Of a stretch of 38,643 nucleotides of DNA, positions 13,911-21,538 are shown piece after piece. Position 1 is the first letter of the stretch. Each line of letters begins with the position of its first letter. Source of the stretch: an uncultured Campylobacter sp. (GTDB lineage Bacteria; Actinomycetota; Actinomycetes; Mycobacteriales; Mycobacteriaceae). Below the pieces are notes generated by a model. The model saw nothing but the letters and a program-made list of their open reading frames with translations, made no database searches and was not told where the DNA came from. The stretch covers positions 1 through 38,643 of the forward strand of contig CAMIME010000020.1 of the NCBI GenBank assembly GCA_946221035.1, written 5' to 3'. Both the position numbers and the translations under genes were made by a program.

Positions 13911-16010
13911 TTATGCCTTTTCCATACCGATCTTCTGGCCGTCGGTGCGGAACACCTGAGCCACAGCCGGGCGCGGCACGGAGTTGCCACCGTCCGGCCA
14001 GTGGGAAGCCGGGTTCTCGAACGTCGCGTCGTCGGTCTCGCCCGGGTGCTGGACGTTGACCATCACGAGCTCGTCGGTCACGATCGGGCCACAGGTCTCG
14101 GCGGCGTACGGCACGGTGAGGAAGCAGAGCACCTGGCCGCGGTTTTCACCCTCCAGGCCGACGGCGTAAAGGCCGTCGTTGGAGCCGAGCGCGTTTCCGT
14201 CGGTGGAGATCCACAGGTTGCCGTGGGAGTCGAACGCCAGGTTGTCCGGGCAGGAAATCGGGGAAACCTGGTCCTTCGGGAAGCCGCCGAAGTAGGTGGA
14301 GGCAGCCTGCGGGTCACCGCAGACCAGCAGCAGGTTCCACTTGAAGTCGGTGCCGGTGTGGTCGTCCTCGATCTCCATCACGAGACCGTTCTTGTTCTCG
14401 CGGATCGGAGCGTACTCGGTGACGTCCTCCTGGCTCTTCTTCGCGTTCTCGCCGGATGCACCGCGGTACTTGTTGTTGGTCAGCGCGACGTAGAGCTTGC
14501 CGGTGGTCGGGTGGACCTCGAAGTCCTCCGGGCGGTCCATCTTGGTGGCGCCAGCCTTGTCGGCAGCGAGGCGGGTGAAGATCGCGACCTCCTCGCCAGT
14601 GAAGCCGTCCACGTGGGACTCAACGCCGTCAGCGGTGGCGGTGAGCAGCGGGATCCACTTACCGGTGCCGTCGAACTCGCCGTCCTCCGGCAGCTTGCCG
14701 TCGCCAGTGATCTGGCTTGCCGGGGAGTTGCCCTCGAGGTTGGCCACGTACAGCGTGCCCTCGTCGAGGATGGTCATGTTGTGCTCGACGTCGCCTTCCT
14801 TGATCTTCTTGGAGGAGACGAACTTGTAGATGTACTCGAAGCGAGCGTCATCGCCCGAGTAGCACACGACGGTGCCATCCTTATCGACGAACACGTTGCC
14901 GGCCTCGTGCTTGAAGCGGCCCAGCGCGGTGTGCTTGACCGGGATGGACTCCGGGTCGTACGGGTTGATCTCAACCAGGTAGCCGAAGCGATTGAACTCG
15001 TTCGGCTCCTTGGCCAGGTCGAAGCGGTCGTGCAGGCGCTCCCACTTACGCTCGGAAGCCTCCTCCGGCACGCCGAAGCGCTTCACGTCCTCGGCAGCAC
15101 GCTCGTCGGTCACCGCCGCGGCGTTGGCCCAGTACTGGTCGATGTTCTCCTCGCCGGAGAGGAAGGTGCCCCACGGGGTCACGCCACCGGAGCAGTTGTT
15201 GAAGGTGCCGTAGACCTTGGTACCGGTCGGGTCGGCGGAGGTCTTCAGCAGCTCGTGGCCGGCGGCCGGGCCAACGATCTTGAACTCGGTCTCACCGGTG
15301 ATGCGGCGGTTCAGCGGGCCGAACTCGCGCTTGAGCTCGCCGGTCTTCTTGTCGCGGGAGACCTCGAGGATGGTGTGGCCGTGGCTCACGATGCCGATGT
15401 TGATCTCCTCGTCCGTCGGGTTCTCCGGATCGTAGTTCGGCAGCATGTGCGGCTCGGTGGAGTACTCGTGGGAGCAGACGTAGACCATGCGATCCTTGTC
15501 CGTCGGGTGCTCCATCAGACCAGCGAAGTCGTTGTTGAAGCCGAACTGGCGCGCAGCCGCAGCAGCGGTCTGGTTGTTCGGATCGAACTCGGGAGCATCC
15601 TCGTACACCGGGTCGCCCCAGGCGATGAGGACGCTGGTGGCGTAACCGGCGGGGACGACAACCTCGTCCTTCTCGTTCGGCTCAACGCCCTCGAAGCGCA
15701 TGCCCTTTGCCGGGGTGATCTTCGCGGCAGCGGTCTCGGTGACGGTGTTGGTGGAGGTCAGGGTGGCAGACTCGGTGGACTGCGCAGCCTTCTCGTCGAC
15801 ACCGCAGGCTGCGAGCACTGCGCCGCCACCGACGGTGACAGCGCCGGCGCCGAACGCCTTCAGCACACCGCGGCGCGACATCAGGTCGCCGAAGTACGGG
15901 TTATCGGAGGTGTTGGTGCACTCGCCTGCACAGGCGTTACCGCACTTGTAGGTACAGGTCAGGCTGGAGCGCTTGGACTGGAAAAGCAGGTTCAAACCGC
16001 GGATAGACAT
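13911..16010 (-). CDS. phoX: PhoX-family Tat-exported alkaline phosphatase
   Basis: This 699-residue protein belongs to the PhoX (DUF839) family of Ca/Fe-dependent phosphatases that release phosphate from organic esters outside the membrane. The N-terminus has four Cys spaced every fourth residue (19, 23, 27, 31; TCTYKCGNACAGEC), then NTSDNPYFGD. A Tat signal follows, with SRRGVLKAFG (Arg46-Arg47) and a hydrophobic stretch ending LAAC at Cys69, a possible lipidation site. The body includes SHEYSTEPHML, NNCSGGVTPWGTFLSGEE, EAGNVFVDKDG and PEDFEVHPTTGKLYVAL, typical of PhoX. GGGAGA lies before the ATG. Its leader carries a perfect inverted repeat that may bind a phosphate regulator. Confidence 0.94.
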   Translation of the reverse strand: MSIRGLNLLFQSKRSSLTCTYKCGNACAGECTNTSDNPYFGDLMSRRGVLKAFGAGAVTVGGGAVLAACGVDEKAAQSTESATLTSTNTVTETAAAKITPAKGMRFEGVEPNEKDEVVVPAGYATSVLIAWGDPVYEDAPEFDPNNQTAAAAARQFGFNNDFAGLMEHPTDKDRMVYVCSHEYSTEPHMLPNYDPENPTDEEINIGIVSHGHTILEVSRDKKTGELKREFGPLNRRITGETEFKIVGPAAGHELLKTSADPTGTKVYGTFNNCSGGVTPWGTFLSGEENIDQYWANAAAVTDERAAEDVKRFGVPEEASERKWERLHDRFDLAKEPNEFNRFGYLVEINPYDPESIPVKHTALGRFKHEAGNVFVDKDGTVVCYSGDDARFEYIYKFVSSKKIKEGDVEHNMTILDEGTLYVANLEGNSPASQITGDGKLPEDGEFDGTGKWIPLLTATADGVESHVDGFTGEEVAIFTRLAADKAGATKMDRPEDFEVHPTTGKLYVALTNNKYRGASGENAKKSQEDVTEYAPIRENKNGLVMEIEDDHTGTDFKWNLLLVCGDPQAASTYFGGFPKDQVSPISCPDNLAFDSHGNLWISTDGNALGSNDGLYAVGLEGENRGQVLCFLTVPYAAETCGPIVTDELVMVNVQHPGETDDATFENPASHWPDGGNSVPRPAVAQVFRTDGQKIGMEKA

Positions 16011-16084
16011 GGATTCTCCCAGGGAAAGGACGGATCACGGGCAACGGGGAGCTTATTGACACATGGTGAAGACACCGCGACTTC

Positions 16085-16118
16085 CACGAAAACATTTCGT
16101 GAAATCCTGTCCACGAAA
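16085..16118 (-). promoter_or_regulatory. possible phoX operator: CACGAAA inverted repeat
   Basis: CACGAAA-ACA-TTTCGTG (16085-16101) is a perfect 7-bp inverted repeat. A third CACGAAA lies at 16112-16118. A possible minus-strand -10, TAAGCT (16050-16055), would put the palindrome near -43 to -59, a typical activator position. GTGAAATCCTGT within it resembles the tandem GTGAAAATCCTGT-like PhoR sites I recall for C. glutamicum; that resemblance is from memory. Confidence 0.4.
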
Positions 16119-16124
16119 CGCGAA

Positions 16125-16152
16125 ACACCCGCCCGGGAGGCCGGACGGGTGT
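16125..16152 (-). terminator. hairpin after the S10 operon
   Basis: ACACCCG-C-CCGG / CCGG-A-CGGGTGT forms an 11-bp stem with one mismatch and a GAGG loop. On the minus strand GTTTCG follows, a weak T tract. It lies 21 bases after the rpsQ stop. Confidence 0.6.
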
Positions 16153-16163
16153 CGTCGATAAGC
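16151..16163 (+). repeat. dispersed CGTCGATAAGC repeat, copy G
   Basis: GTCGTCGATAAGC has the exact 11-mer and lies between the rpsQ stop and the terminator hairpin. Confidence 0.6.
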
Positions 16164-16173
16164 GAAGAAAGCT

Positions 16174-16515
16174 CTAGCGTGCCTTCTCGATGATCTCGAC
16201 CAGACGGAAGTGCTTGTCCTTGGACAGCGGACGGCACTCCTCGATGCGAACGAGATCGCCGATGCCAGCGGTGTTCTGCTCATCGTGAGCCTTCACACGC
16301 TTGGTGGTACGCACGATCTTGCCGTACAGCGGGTGGGACTTGCGGTCCTCCACCTCGACCACGATCGTCTTGTCCATCTTGTCGGACACGACGTAGCCGC
16401 GGCGGCGCTTCTGCAGGCCCTTTTCCTTCGGCTTGCGCTCGGTGTGCTTCGGGCCCTTGCCCGCAGTATTCTCAGCGGTGTTCTCAGTTGTTTCAGTCAC
16501 GTTTGCCTCACTCAT
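16174..16515 (-). CDS. rpsQ: 30S ribosomal protein S17
   Basis: S17 is a primary 16S rRNA-binding protein. The 113-residue product has the conserved KRRRGYVVSDKMDKTIVVEVE, HPLYGKIVRTTKRVKAHDEQN and GDLVRIEECRPLSKDKHFRLVEI. It has an unusual acidic, Thr/Asn-rich N-terminal extension of about 30 residues (EANVTETTENTAENTAGK) before the basic patch; such extensions are common in actinobacterial S17. It is the last gene of the S10 operon, three bases after the rpmC stop. A hairpin follows, and the spc-type genes do not. Confidence 0.97.
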   Translation of the reverse strand: MSEANVTETTENTAENTAGKGPKHTERKPKEKGLQKRRRGYVVSDKMDKTIVVEVEDRKSHPLYGKIVRTTKRVKAHDEQNTAGIGDLVRIEECRPLSKDKHFRLVEIIEKAR

Positions 16516-16518
16516 GGT

Positions 16519-16767
16519 TTAAGCCTCCGCTCCTTCGGCAACTTCCTGGCCCGGAACAACGGACAGGCCGAGCTCGCGCTCGCGCAGCACCGTGTAGATG
16601 CGGGCGATGTCGCGCTTCACGGCGCCGATGCGGCGGTTGTTGGTCAGCTGGCCGGTGGCGAGCTGGAAGCGCAGGTTGAACAGCTCTTCCTTGGCCTCGG
16701 AGAGGCGGACCTTCAGCTCGTCGTCGCTCAACTCGCGGAACTCAGATGCAGGGGTACCAATTGCCAT
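16519..16767 (-). CDS. rpmC: 50S ribosomal protein L29
   Basis: L29 lines the peptide exit tunnel mouth of the 50S subunit. The 82-residue product contains FRELSDDELKVRLSEAKEELFNLRFQLATGQL and RRIGAVKRDIARIYTVLRERE, the standard coiled hairpin. I chose the ATG at 16767, which overlaps the rplP TGA by one base (TGATG). The longer reading upstream runs through rplP in another frame. The C-terminal tail GLSVVPGQEVAEGAEA is an acidic extension. Confidence 0.97.
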   Translation of the reverse strand: MAIGTPASEFRELSDDELKVRLSEAKEELFNLRFQLATGQLTNNRRIGAVKRDIARIYTVLRERELGLSVVPGQEVAEGAEA

Positions 16768-17183
16768 CAGAACTGATCCTCCTTCCTGATAATGCGGGTC
16801 TTGCACGGCAGCTTCGCACCGGCGCGGCGCAGAGCTTCCATGGCGACCTCCTCGTTCGGGTACGACATCTCGAACATGATGCGACCCGGCTTCACGTTGG
16901 CCACCCACTTCTCCACCGGGCCCTTACCGGAACCCATACGCACGCCGAGCGGCTTCTGGGTCAAGGGGCGATCCGGGAAGATGTTGATCCAGACCTTGCC
17001 ACCACGCTTGACGTGGCGGTTGATGGCAATACGAGCGGACTCGATCTGGCGGTTGGTGATGTAGGCCGGCTCAAGAGCCTGCAGGCCGTAGTCACCGAAC
17101 GTGACCTTGTTGCCACCCTTGGACACGCCGGAACGGGTCGGGCGGTGCTGGCGGCGGTACTTCACGCGCTTAGGAATAAGCAT
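16767..17183 (-). CDS. rplP: 50S ribosomal protein L16
   Basis: L16 helps organise the A-site tRNA region of the 50S subunit. The 138-residue product starts MLIPKRVKYRRQHRP and carries FGDYGLQALEPAYITNRQIESARIAINRH, KVWINIFPDRPLTQKPLGVRMGSGKG and VAMEALRRAGAKLPCKTRI. The length matches the family. It lies three bases after rpsC and overlaps rpmC by one base. Confidence 0.98.
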   Translation of the reverse strand: MLIPKRVKYRRQHRPTRSGVSKGGNKVTFGDYGLQALEPAYITNRQIESARIAINRHVKRGGKVWINIFPDRPLTQKPLGVRMGSGKGPVEKWVANVKPGRIMFEMSYPNEEVAMEALRRAGAKLPCKTRIIRKEDQF

Positions 17184-17186
17184 CGT

Positions 17187-17936
17187 TTAGCCCTCCTTCT
17201 TCTGCTCAGCGCGCTGACGGCGCTGGCCGCCACGGCGCGGGCGACGGTCGCGGTCACCGCGGCCGCCGCGCTCGTTCTTCGGAGCGTTCAGCTCGGACTC
17301 ACGGACGCCGCCCACGACGTCGCCCTTGTAAATCCACACCTTGACGCCGATGACGCCGAAGGTGGTGTGTGCCTCAGCCGTGCCGTAGTCGATCTCTGCG
17401 CGCAGGGTGTGCAGCGGCACGCGACCCTCGTGGTAGCGCTCGACGCGCGACATCTCGGCGCCGCCGAGACGACCGGAGGTCATGACCTTGATGCCCTTGA
17501 CCTGCGGGTTGCGCATCGCAGACTGGATCGCCTTACGCATGGCACGACGGAACGCGACGCGGTTGACCAGCTGCTCGGCGATGGACTGCGCGACCAGGGT
17601 CGCGTCAGCGTCGATGTTCTTGACCTCGAGGATGTTCAGCGCGACCATCTTGCCGGTGAGCTTCTCCAGCTCACGGCGGATGCGGTCGGCCTCAGCACCG
17701 CGGCGACCGATGACGATGCCCGGACGTGCCGTGTGGATATCCACACGCACACGGTCACGGGTGCGCTCGATCACGATGTCGGAGATGCCGGCGCGCTCGA
17801 GGTTCTTCTGCAGGTACTCGCGGATGCGGATGTCCTCAGCGACGTACTCGGCGTAGTTCTTGTCGGCGTACCAGTGGGACTTCCAGTCGGAAGTGATACC
17901 CAGGCGCAGGCCGTGCGGGTGAATCTTCTGGCCCAT
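17187..17936 (-). CDS. rpsC: 30S ribosomal protein S3
   Basis: S3 lies at the mRNA entry site of the 30S subunit and has helicase-like activity with S4/S5. The 249-residue product starts MGQKIHPHGLRLGI and contains the KH domain (IVIERTRDRVRVDIHTARPGIVIGRRGAEAD) and the C-terminal GRLGGAEMSRVERYHEGRVPLHTLRAEIDYG. A basic tail rich in Arg and Gly (about 225-249) follows, as in other actinobacteria. Its ATG overlaps the rplV TAA by one base (TAATG). Confidence 0.98.
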   Translation of the reverse strand: MGQKIHPHGLRLGITSDWKSHWYADKNYAEYVAEDIRIREYLQKNLERAGISDIVIERTRDRVRVDIHTARPGIVIGRRGAEADRIRRELEKLTGKMVALNILEVKNIDADATLVAQSIAEQLVNRVAFRRAMRKAIQSAMRNPQVKGIKVMTSGRLGGAEMSRVERYHEGRVPLHTLRAEIDYGTAEAHTTFGVIGVKVWIYKGDVVGGVRESELNAPKNERGGRGDRDRRPRRGGQRRQRAEQKKEG

Positions 17937-18307
17937 TACTTGGCCCCTTCCTTGGTCTCATTGGCGGACTCGACAACGACGGTGATGTGGGACGTACGCT
18001 TCCGGATCTGGAAGGCGCGGCCCTGTGCGCGCGGCTGGAAGCGGCGCATCGTCGGACCCTCGTTTGCGTAGCACTCTGCAATAACCAGGGTGCGCGGGTC
18101 CATGCCGAAGTTGTTCTCAGCGTTCGCTGCCGCGGAGGCGACAACCTTGGCAACGTCCTTCGCAGCATCCTGCGGAGCGTACTTCAGCGTCGCCAGGGCC
18201 TCGGCCACGGACTTGTTCCGGATGAGAGCCAGCACGCGGCGGGCCTTCATCGGGGAAACGCGGACGAACTTGGCCGTCGCGGATGCAGTGGTGATCGTGT
18301 CAGCCAT
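17936..18307 (-). CDS. rplV: 50S ribosomal protein L22
   Basis: L22 lines the exit tunnel with its long beta hairpin. The 123-residue product contains ATAKFVRVSPMKARRVLALIRNKSVAEALATLKY, the AENNFGMDPRTLVIAECYANEGPTMRRFQPRAQGRA hairpin region and RTSHITVVVE. The hairpin is intact, so there is no sign of a macrolide-resistance deletion. It starts three bases after the rpsS stop, and the rpsS end (CGTCGATAAGC) supplies its immediate upstream sequence. Confidence 0.98.
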   Translation of the reverse strand: MADTITTASATAKFVRVSPMKARRVLALIRNKSVAEALATLKYAPQDAAKDVAKVVASAAANAENNFGMDPRTLVIAECYANEGPTMRRFQPRAQGRAFQIRKRTSHITVVVESANETKEGAK

Positions 18308-18308
18308 T

Positions 18309-18319
18309 GCTTATCGACG
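18309..18319 (-). repeat. exact CGTCGATAAGC 11-mer, copy L (rpsS stop)
   Basis: The minus strand CGTCGATAAGC encodes the last two Arg codons and the stop of rpsS. It may be a coincidence of the basic C-terminus, but it is exact. Confidence 0.4.
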
Positions 18320-18586
18320 TCCCTTCTCTTGCTTGATGTGACCCTTGAAGGTCTTGGTCGGCGCAAACTCACCGAGCTTGTGGCCGACCATCGACTCGTC
18401 CACAAACACTGGCACGTGCTTCCGGCCGTCGTGAACGGCGAAGGTGTGGCCGATGAAATCGGGGAGAATGGTGGAGCGGCGCGACCAGGTCTTGATGACC
18501 TGCTTGGTGCCAGCCTCGTTTTGAGCATCCACCTTGTTGAGGAGGTGCTCGTCGACGAACGGGCCCTTCTTCAGGCTGCGTGGCAT
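18311..18586 (-). CDS. rpsS: 30S ribosomal protein S19
   Basis: S19 contacts S13 and the A-site tRNA in the 30S head. The 91-residue product starts MPRSLKKGPFVDEHLL and contains IKTWSRRSTILPDFIGHTFAVHDGRKHVPVFV and MVGHKLGEFAPTKTFKGH, all family signatures. Its length is normal. It lies 16 bases after rplB and three before rplV. Confidence 0.98.
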   Translation of the reverse strand: MPRSLKKGPFVDEHLLNKVDAQNEAGTKQVIKTWSRRSTILPDFIGHTFAVHDGRKHVPVFVDESMVGHKLGEFAPTKTFKGHIKQEKGRR

Positions 18587-18602
18587 GTCTGTTTACCTCC
18601 TC

Positions 18603-19439
18603 TTAGCGCTTCTTGTTCGGGCGACGGCGTCGCACGATCATGTTGTTGGAATAACGGTTCGGGTTGCGGGTGCGGCCTTCCGGCTGACCCCACGGGGAGA
18701 CCGGGTGGCGACCACCGGAGGTCTTACCCTCACCACCACCGTGCGGGTGGTCGACCGGGTTCATAACCACACCACGCACGGTCGGGCGCCAGCCCTTCCA
18801 GCGCATGCGGCCGGCCTTACCCCAGCGGATATTGATCTGGTCGGCGTTACCGACCTCACCAACGGTGGCGCGGCAGCGGATGTCCACGCGGCGGATTTCG
18901 GAGGACGGCATACGCAGCACTGCGTAGTTGCCTTCCTTACCCAGCAGCTGGATGGACGTACCGGCGGAGCGGGCGAGCTTCGCACCAGCGCCCGGCTTGA
19001 GCTCCACGGCGTGGATCGTCGTACCGGTCGGGATGTTGCGCAGCGGCAGGTTGTTGCCCACCTTGATGTCGGCGTTCGGGCCGGACTCAATGACGGTGCC
19101 CTGCTTCAGGCCCTTCGGCGCGATGATGTAGCGCTTCTCGCCGTCGTAGTAGTGCAGCAGCGCGATGTTCGCGGTGCGGTTCGGGTCGTACTCGATATGA
19201 GCGACCTTGGCCAGCACGCCGTCCTTATCGGAGCGGCGGAAATCAATCACGCGGTACTGGCGCTTGTGGCCACCGCCGCGGTGACGGGTGGTGATGTGGC
19301 CGTGAGAGTTACGGCCGCCCTTCTTCGGGAGCGGTCGCACGAGCGACTTTTCCGGGGTCGAGCGAGTGATCTCCTCGAACTCGGAAACAGAGCTGGCACG
19401 GCGACCCGGAGTTGTCGGCTTGTACTTGCGAATAGCCAT
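18603..19439 (-). CDS. rplB: 50S ribosomal protein L2
   Basis: L2 is essential for subunit association and supports peptidyl transfer. The 278-residue product starts MAIRKYKPTTPGRRASSVSEF. It contains GRNSHGHITTRHRGGGHKRQYR, VELKPGAGAKLARSAGTSIQLLGKEG and the C-terminal RGVVMNPVDHPHGGGEGKTSGGRHPVSPWGQP, with the functionally important His in the HPHGGGEG loop. A 40-bp spacer separates it from rplW upstream. Confidence 0.98.
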   Translation of the reverse strand: MAIRKYKPTTPGRRASSVSEFEEITRSTPEKSLVRPLPKKGGRNSHGHITTRHRGGGHKRQYRVIDFRRSDKDGVLAKVAHIEYDPNRTANIALLHYYDGEKRYIIAPKGLKQGTVIESGPNADIKVGNNLPLRNIPTGTTIHAVELKPGAGAKLARSAGTSIQLLGKEGNYAVLRMPSSEIRRVDIRCRATVGEVGNADQINIRWGKAGRMRWKGWRPTVRGVVMNPVDHPHGGGEGKTSGGRHPVSPWGQPEGRTRNPNRYSNNMIVRRRRPNKKR

Positions 19440-19479
19440 AGTTGTTCCTTTTCTATCGTCTCTTCAACGGTGCGATCGC

Positions 19480-19785
19480 TTACGCGGTCGCGCCTCCGAA
19501 GATGTCGATGGAGTCGCTGCCATCGCGGAGCGTGACGTAGGCGCGCTTCGTGTCCTTGCGCTTGCCGTAACCGGTGCGGGAGCGCTTGCGCTTACCCTCG
19601 CGGTTGACGGTGTTCACGGAAGCGACGTCGACGCCGAAGATCTGCTCCACAGCAATCTTGATTTGGGTCTTGTTCGCGGACTTGTCCACGTAGAACGTGT
19701 ACGTGTTCTGCTCCATCAGGCCGTAGGTCTTCTCAGACAGGACCGGAGCGATGATGATGTCGCGCGGGTTAGTGATGGTAGCCAT
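19480..19785 (-). CDS. rplW: 50S ribosomal protein L23
   Basis: L23 sits at the exit tunnel and docks trigger factor and SRP. The 101-residue product contains DIIIAPVLSEKTYGLMEQNTYTFYVDKSANKTQIKIAVEQIFGV and VNTVNREGKRKRSRTGYGKRKDTKRAYVTL. Its ATG lies directly after the rplD stop codon without a spacer, so coupling with L4 is expected. Confidence 0.98.
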   Translation of the reverse strand: MATITNPRDIIIAPVLSEKTYGLMEQNTYTFYVDKSANKTQIKIAVEQIFGVDVASVNTVNREGKRKRSRTGYGKRKDTKRAYVTLRDGSDSIDIFGGATA

Positions 19786-20466
19786 TTACTTCTCCTCCTC
19801 AGCCGTCGCTGCCGCGCCGGCAGATGCAGCCACGACGTTGCCGCGGTTGATGAAGGTGTGCAGGCCCTCGACCGAGAAGATCACGTCGTCCGCGTTGAGG
19901 ACGTCGTAGGTGTTCAGCTGACCCGGCTCAATCACCTTCACGCCCGGCAGGTTCCGCGCGGAACGCTGGGAGTTCAGGTCATCACGGCCGACGACGAGCA
20001 GGACACTCTTGCGGTCGGTGAGGCGCTCGATGAACGCACGCGCGGACTTGGTCGACGGGTTCTGGCCCGGGACGAGATCCTCCACGACGTGGATACGGTC
20101 GTTCTGTGCACGGTTGGTCAGGGCGCCAGCGAGGGCAGCCTTGATCATCTTCTTCGGGGTGCGCTGCGCGTAGGAACGCGGCTGCGGACCGTGGACGGTG
20201 CCACCGCCGGTGAAGTGCGGCGCACGGGTCGAACCCTGGCGGGCGCGGCCGGTGCCCTTCTGGCGGAACGGCTTCTTGCCACCACCGGAAACCATGCCGC
20301 GAGTCTTCGTGGCGTGAGTTCCCTGGCGAGCGGCAGCGAGCTGCGCGTTCACAACCTGGTGCATGAGCGCCGTCGAAACCTCGCGGTCGAAGTACTCGGC
20401 CGGGAGCTCGACGGTGCCGTTGGTAGCTCCGTCAGCGGTGTGGACGTTAAGCGTCAGGTTCGTCAT
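19786..20466 (-). CDS. rplD: 50S ribosomal protein L4
   Basis: L4 is an early-binding 23S rRNA protein, and in some bacteria it feeds back on the S10 operon. The 226-residue product contains ALMHQVVNAQLAAARQGTHATKTRG, GGGKKPFRQKGTGRARQGSTRAPHFTGGGTVHGP (the tunnel loop) and RNLPGVKVIEPGQLNTYDVL. It has an Ala/Glu-rich C-terminal tail. It overlaps rplC by four bases (ATGA). Confidence 0.98.
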   Translation of the reverse strand: MTNLTLNVHTADGATNGTVELPAEYFDREVSTALMHQVVNAQLAAARQGTHATKTRGMVSGGGKKPFRQKGTGRARQGSTRAPHFTGGGTVHGPQPRSYAQRTPKKMIKAALAGALTNRAQNDRIHVVEDLVPGQNPSTKSARAFIERLTDRKSVLLVVGRDDLNSQRSARNLPGVKVIEPGQLNTYDVLNADDVIFSVEGLHTFINRGNVVAASAGAAATAEEEK

Positions 20467-21119
20467 GCGTGAGCACCGCCCTTCACTGCGGTCTTGACGG
20501 TAACAATCGAACCCTTCGCGCCCGGGATGGCGCCCTTGATCAGGATGAGGTTGTTGTCGCCGTCGATGCGTTGAATCTTCAGGTTCTGGGTGGTCACCCG
20601 GTTGCCGCCCATGCGGCCAGCCATGCGCTTGCCCTTGAACACGCGGCCCGGGGTAGCGCAGGCGCCGATGCCGCCGACGCGGCGGTGGGAGGCCTGGTTA
20701 CCGTGAGCAGCACCCTGGCCGGCGAAGCCGTGGCGCTTCATTGCGCCGGCGTAGCCCTTGCCCTTGGTGGTGCCCACGACGTCGACGAAGATGTCGCCGT
20801 CGAAGATGGTTGCGTTGAACTCTTTGCCCACCTCGTACTCGGAGGTGTCGTCCATGCGGATCTCCGCGACGTAGCGGCGCGGGTTTACGCCGGCCTTTTC
20901 AAAGTGGCCAGCCTGCGGCTTCTTCGTCTTACGGGGATCGATGTCGCCGTAAGCGATCTGGATAGCCGAGTAGCCGTCGGTTTCGGGGGTACGGATCTGG
21001 GTGACCACGCACGGCCCAGCCTCTACGACGGTGACCGGGATAACCCGGTTGTCCTCGTCGAAGATCTGGGTCATGCCGAGCTTCTTGCCCAGAATGCCCT
21101 TGATCTGGTTGTCAGACAT
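20463..21119 (-). CDS. rplC: 50S ribosomal protein L3
   Basis: L3 is one of the first proteins to bind 23S rRNA and reaches the peptidyl transferase centre. The 218-residue product contains GILGKKLGMTQIFDEDNRVIPVTVVEAGPC, VDVVGTTKGKGYAGAMKRHGF, GQGAAHGNQASHRRVGGIGACATPGRVFKGKRMAGRMG and TTQNLKIQRID. It lies 30 bases after rpsJ. Confidence 0.98.
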   Translation of the reverse strand: MSDNQIKGILGKKLGMTQIFDEDNRVIPVTVVEAGPCVVTQIRTPETDGYSAIQIAYGDIDPRKTKKPQAGHFEKAGVNPRRYVAEIRMDDTSEYEVGKEFNATIFDGDIFVDVVGTTKGKGYAGAMKRHGFAGQGAAHGNQASHRRVGGIGACATPGRVFKGKRMAGRMGGNRVTTQNLKIQRIDGDNNLILIKGAIPGAKGSIVTVKTAVKGGAHA

Positions 21120-21149
21120 GTATTGGTTCTCCGTTGTAGAAGGTCTCGT

Positions 21150-21455
21150 TTACTGGATGTTCACGTCGACGCTGGCCGGAAGGTCGATGCGCATGAGCGC
21201 GTCCACCGTCTTCGGCGTCGGATCGAGAATGTCGATGAGGCGCTTGTGAGTGCGCATCTCGAAGTGCTCGCGAGAATCCTTGTACTTGTGGGGAGAACGA
21301 ATCACGGCGTACACGTTCTTCTGGGTTGGCAACGGCACCGGGCCAACGACGCGGGCACCCGTGCGGGTGACCGTCTCAACGATCTTCTTCGCGGATGCGT
21401 CGATCGCCTCGTGGTCGTAAGCCTTGAGCCTGATGCGGATCTTCTGTCCCGCCAC
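21150..21455 (-). CDS. rpsJ: 30S ribosomal protein S10
   Basis: S10 is a 30S head protein and, as NusE, links ribosomes to RNA polymerase through NusB/NusG. The 101-residue product starts (GTG) MAGQKIRIRLKAYDHEAIDASAKKIVETV and contains VVGPVPLPTQKNVYAVIRSPHKYKDSREHFEMRTHKRLIDIL. The Shine-Dalgarno AGGAAGAGG lies just before the GTG. It heads the 11-gene S10 operon. A strong structured element lies 20 bases upstream (21475-21538). Confidence 0.98.
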   Translation of the reverse strand: MAGQKIRIRLKAYDHEAIDASAKKIVETVTRTGARVVGPVPLPTQKNVYAVIRSPHKYKDSREHFEMRTHKRLIDILDPTPKTVDALMRIDLPASVDVNIQ

Positions 21456-21474
21456 GCTTACCTCTTCCTCGCAT

Positions 21475-21538
21475 CCCCACGTTCAACCTCTCGCTTCGCT
21501 CGAGTTGAACGAAGTGAAACGAGAGAGAAGCGGTGGGG
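21475..21538 (-). promoter_or_regulatory. structured leader of the S10 operon, two exclusive folds
   Basis: On the minus strand CCCCAC/GTGGGG closes the element. Inside, CTCTCG (plus 21520-21525) can pair with CGAGAG (21488-21493), enclosing CTTCG/CGAAG. Alternatively GTTCAA (21505-21510) can pair with TTGAAC (21481-21486). The two cannot form together. No T tract follows, so a translational or protein-binding switch is more likely than simple termination. Confidence 0.5.

Noticed and set aside
11848..13959. A 703-codon open frame antisense to glmS
   Set aside because: It lies opposite a clear glmS gene, is rich in Arg, Val, His and Leu without any family motif, and reflects high-GC codon structure.
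16151..16163. Replication-arm polar signal (KOPS/FtsK-like) explanation for the dispersed word
   Set aside because: The exact copies occur in both orientations within 35 kb, which does not fit a strongly polar signal.
13878..16193. A 771-codon open frame antisense to phoX
   Set aside because: The PhoX product on the other strand has full family motifs; the antisense frame has none.
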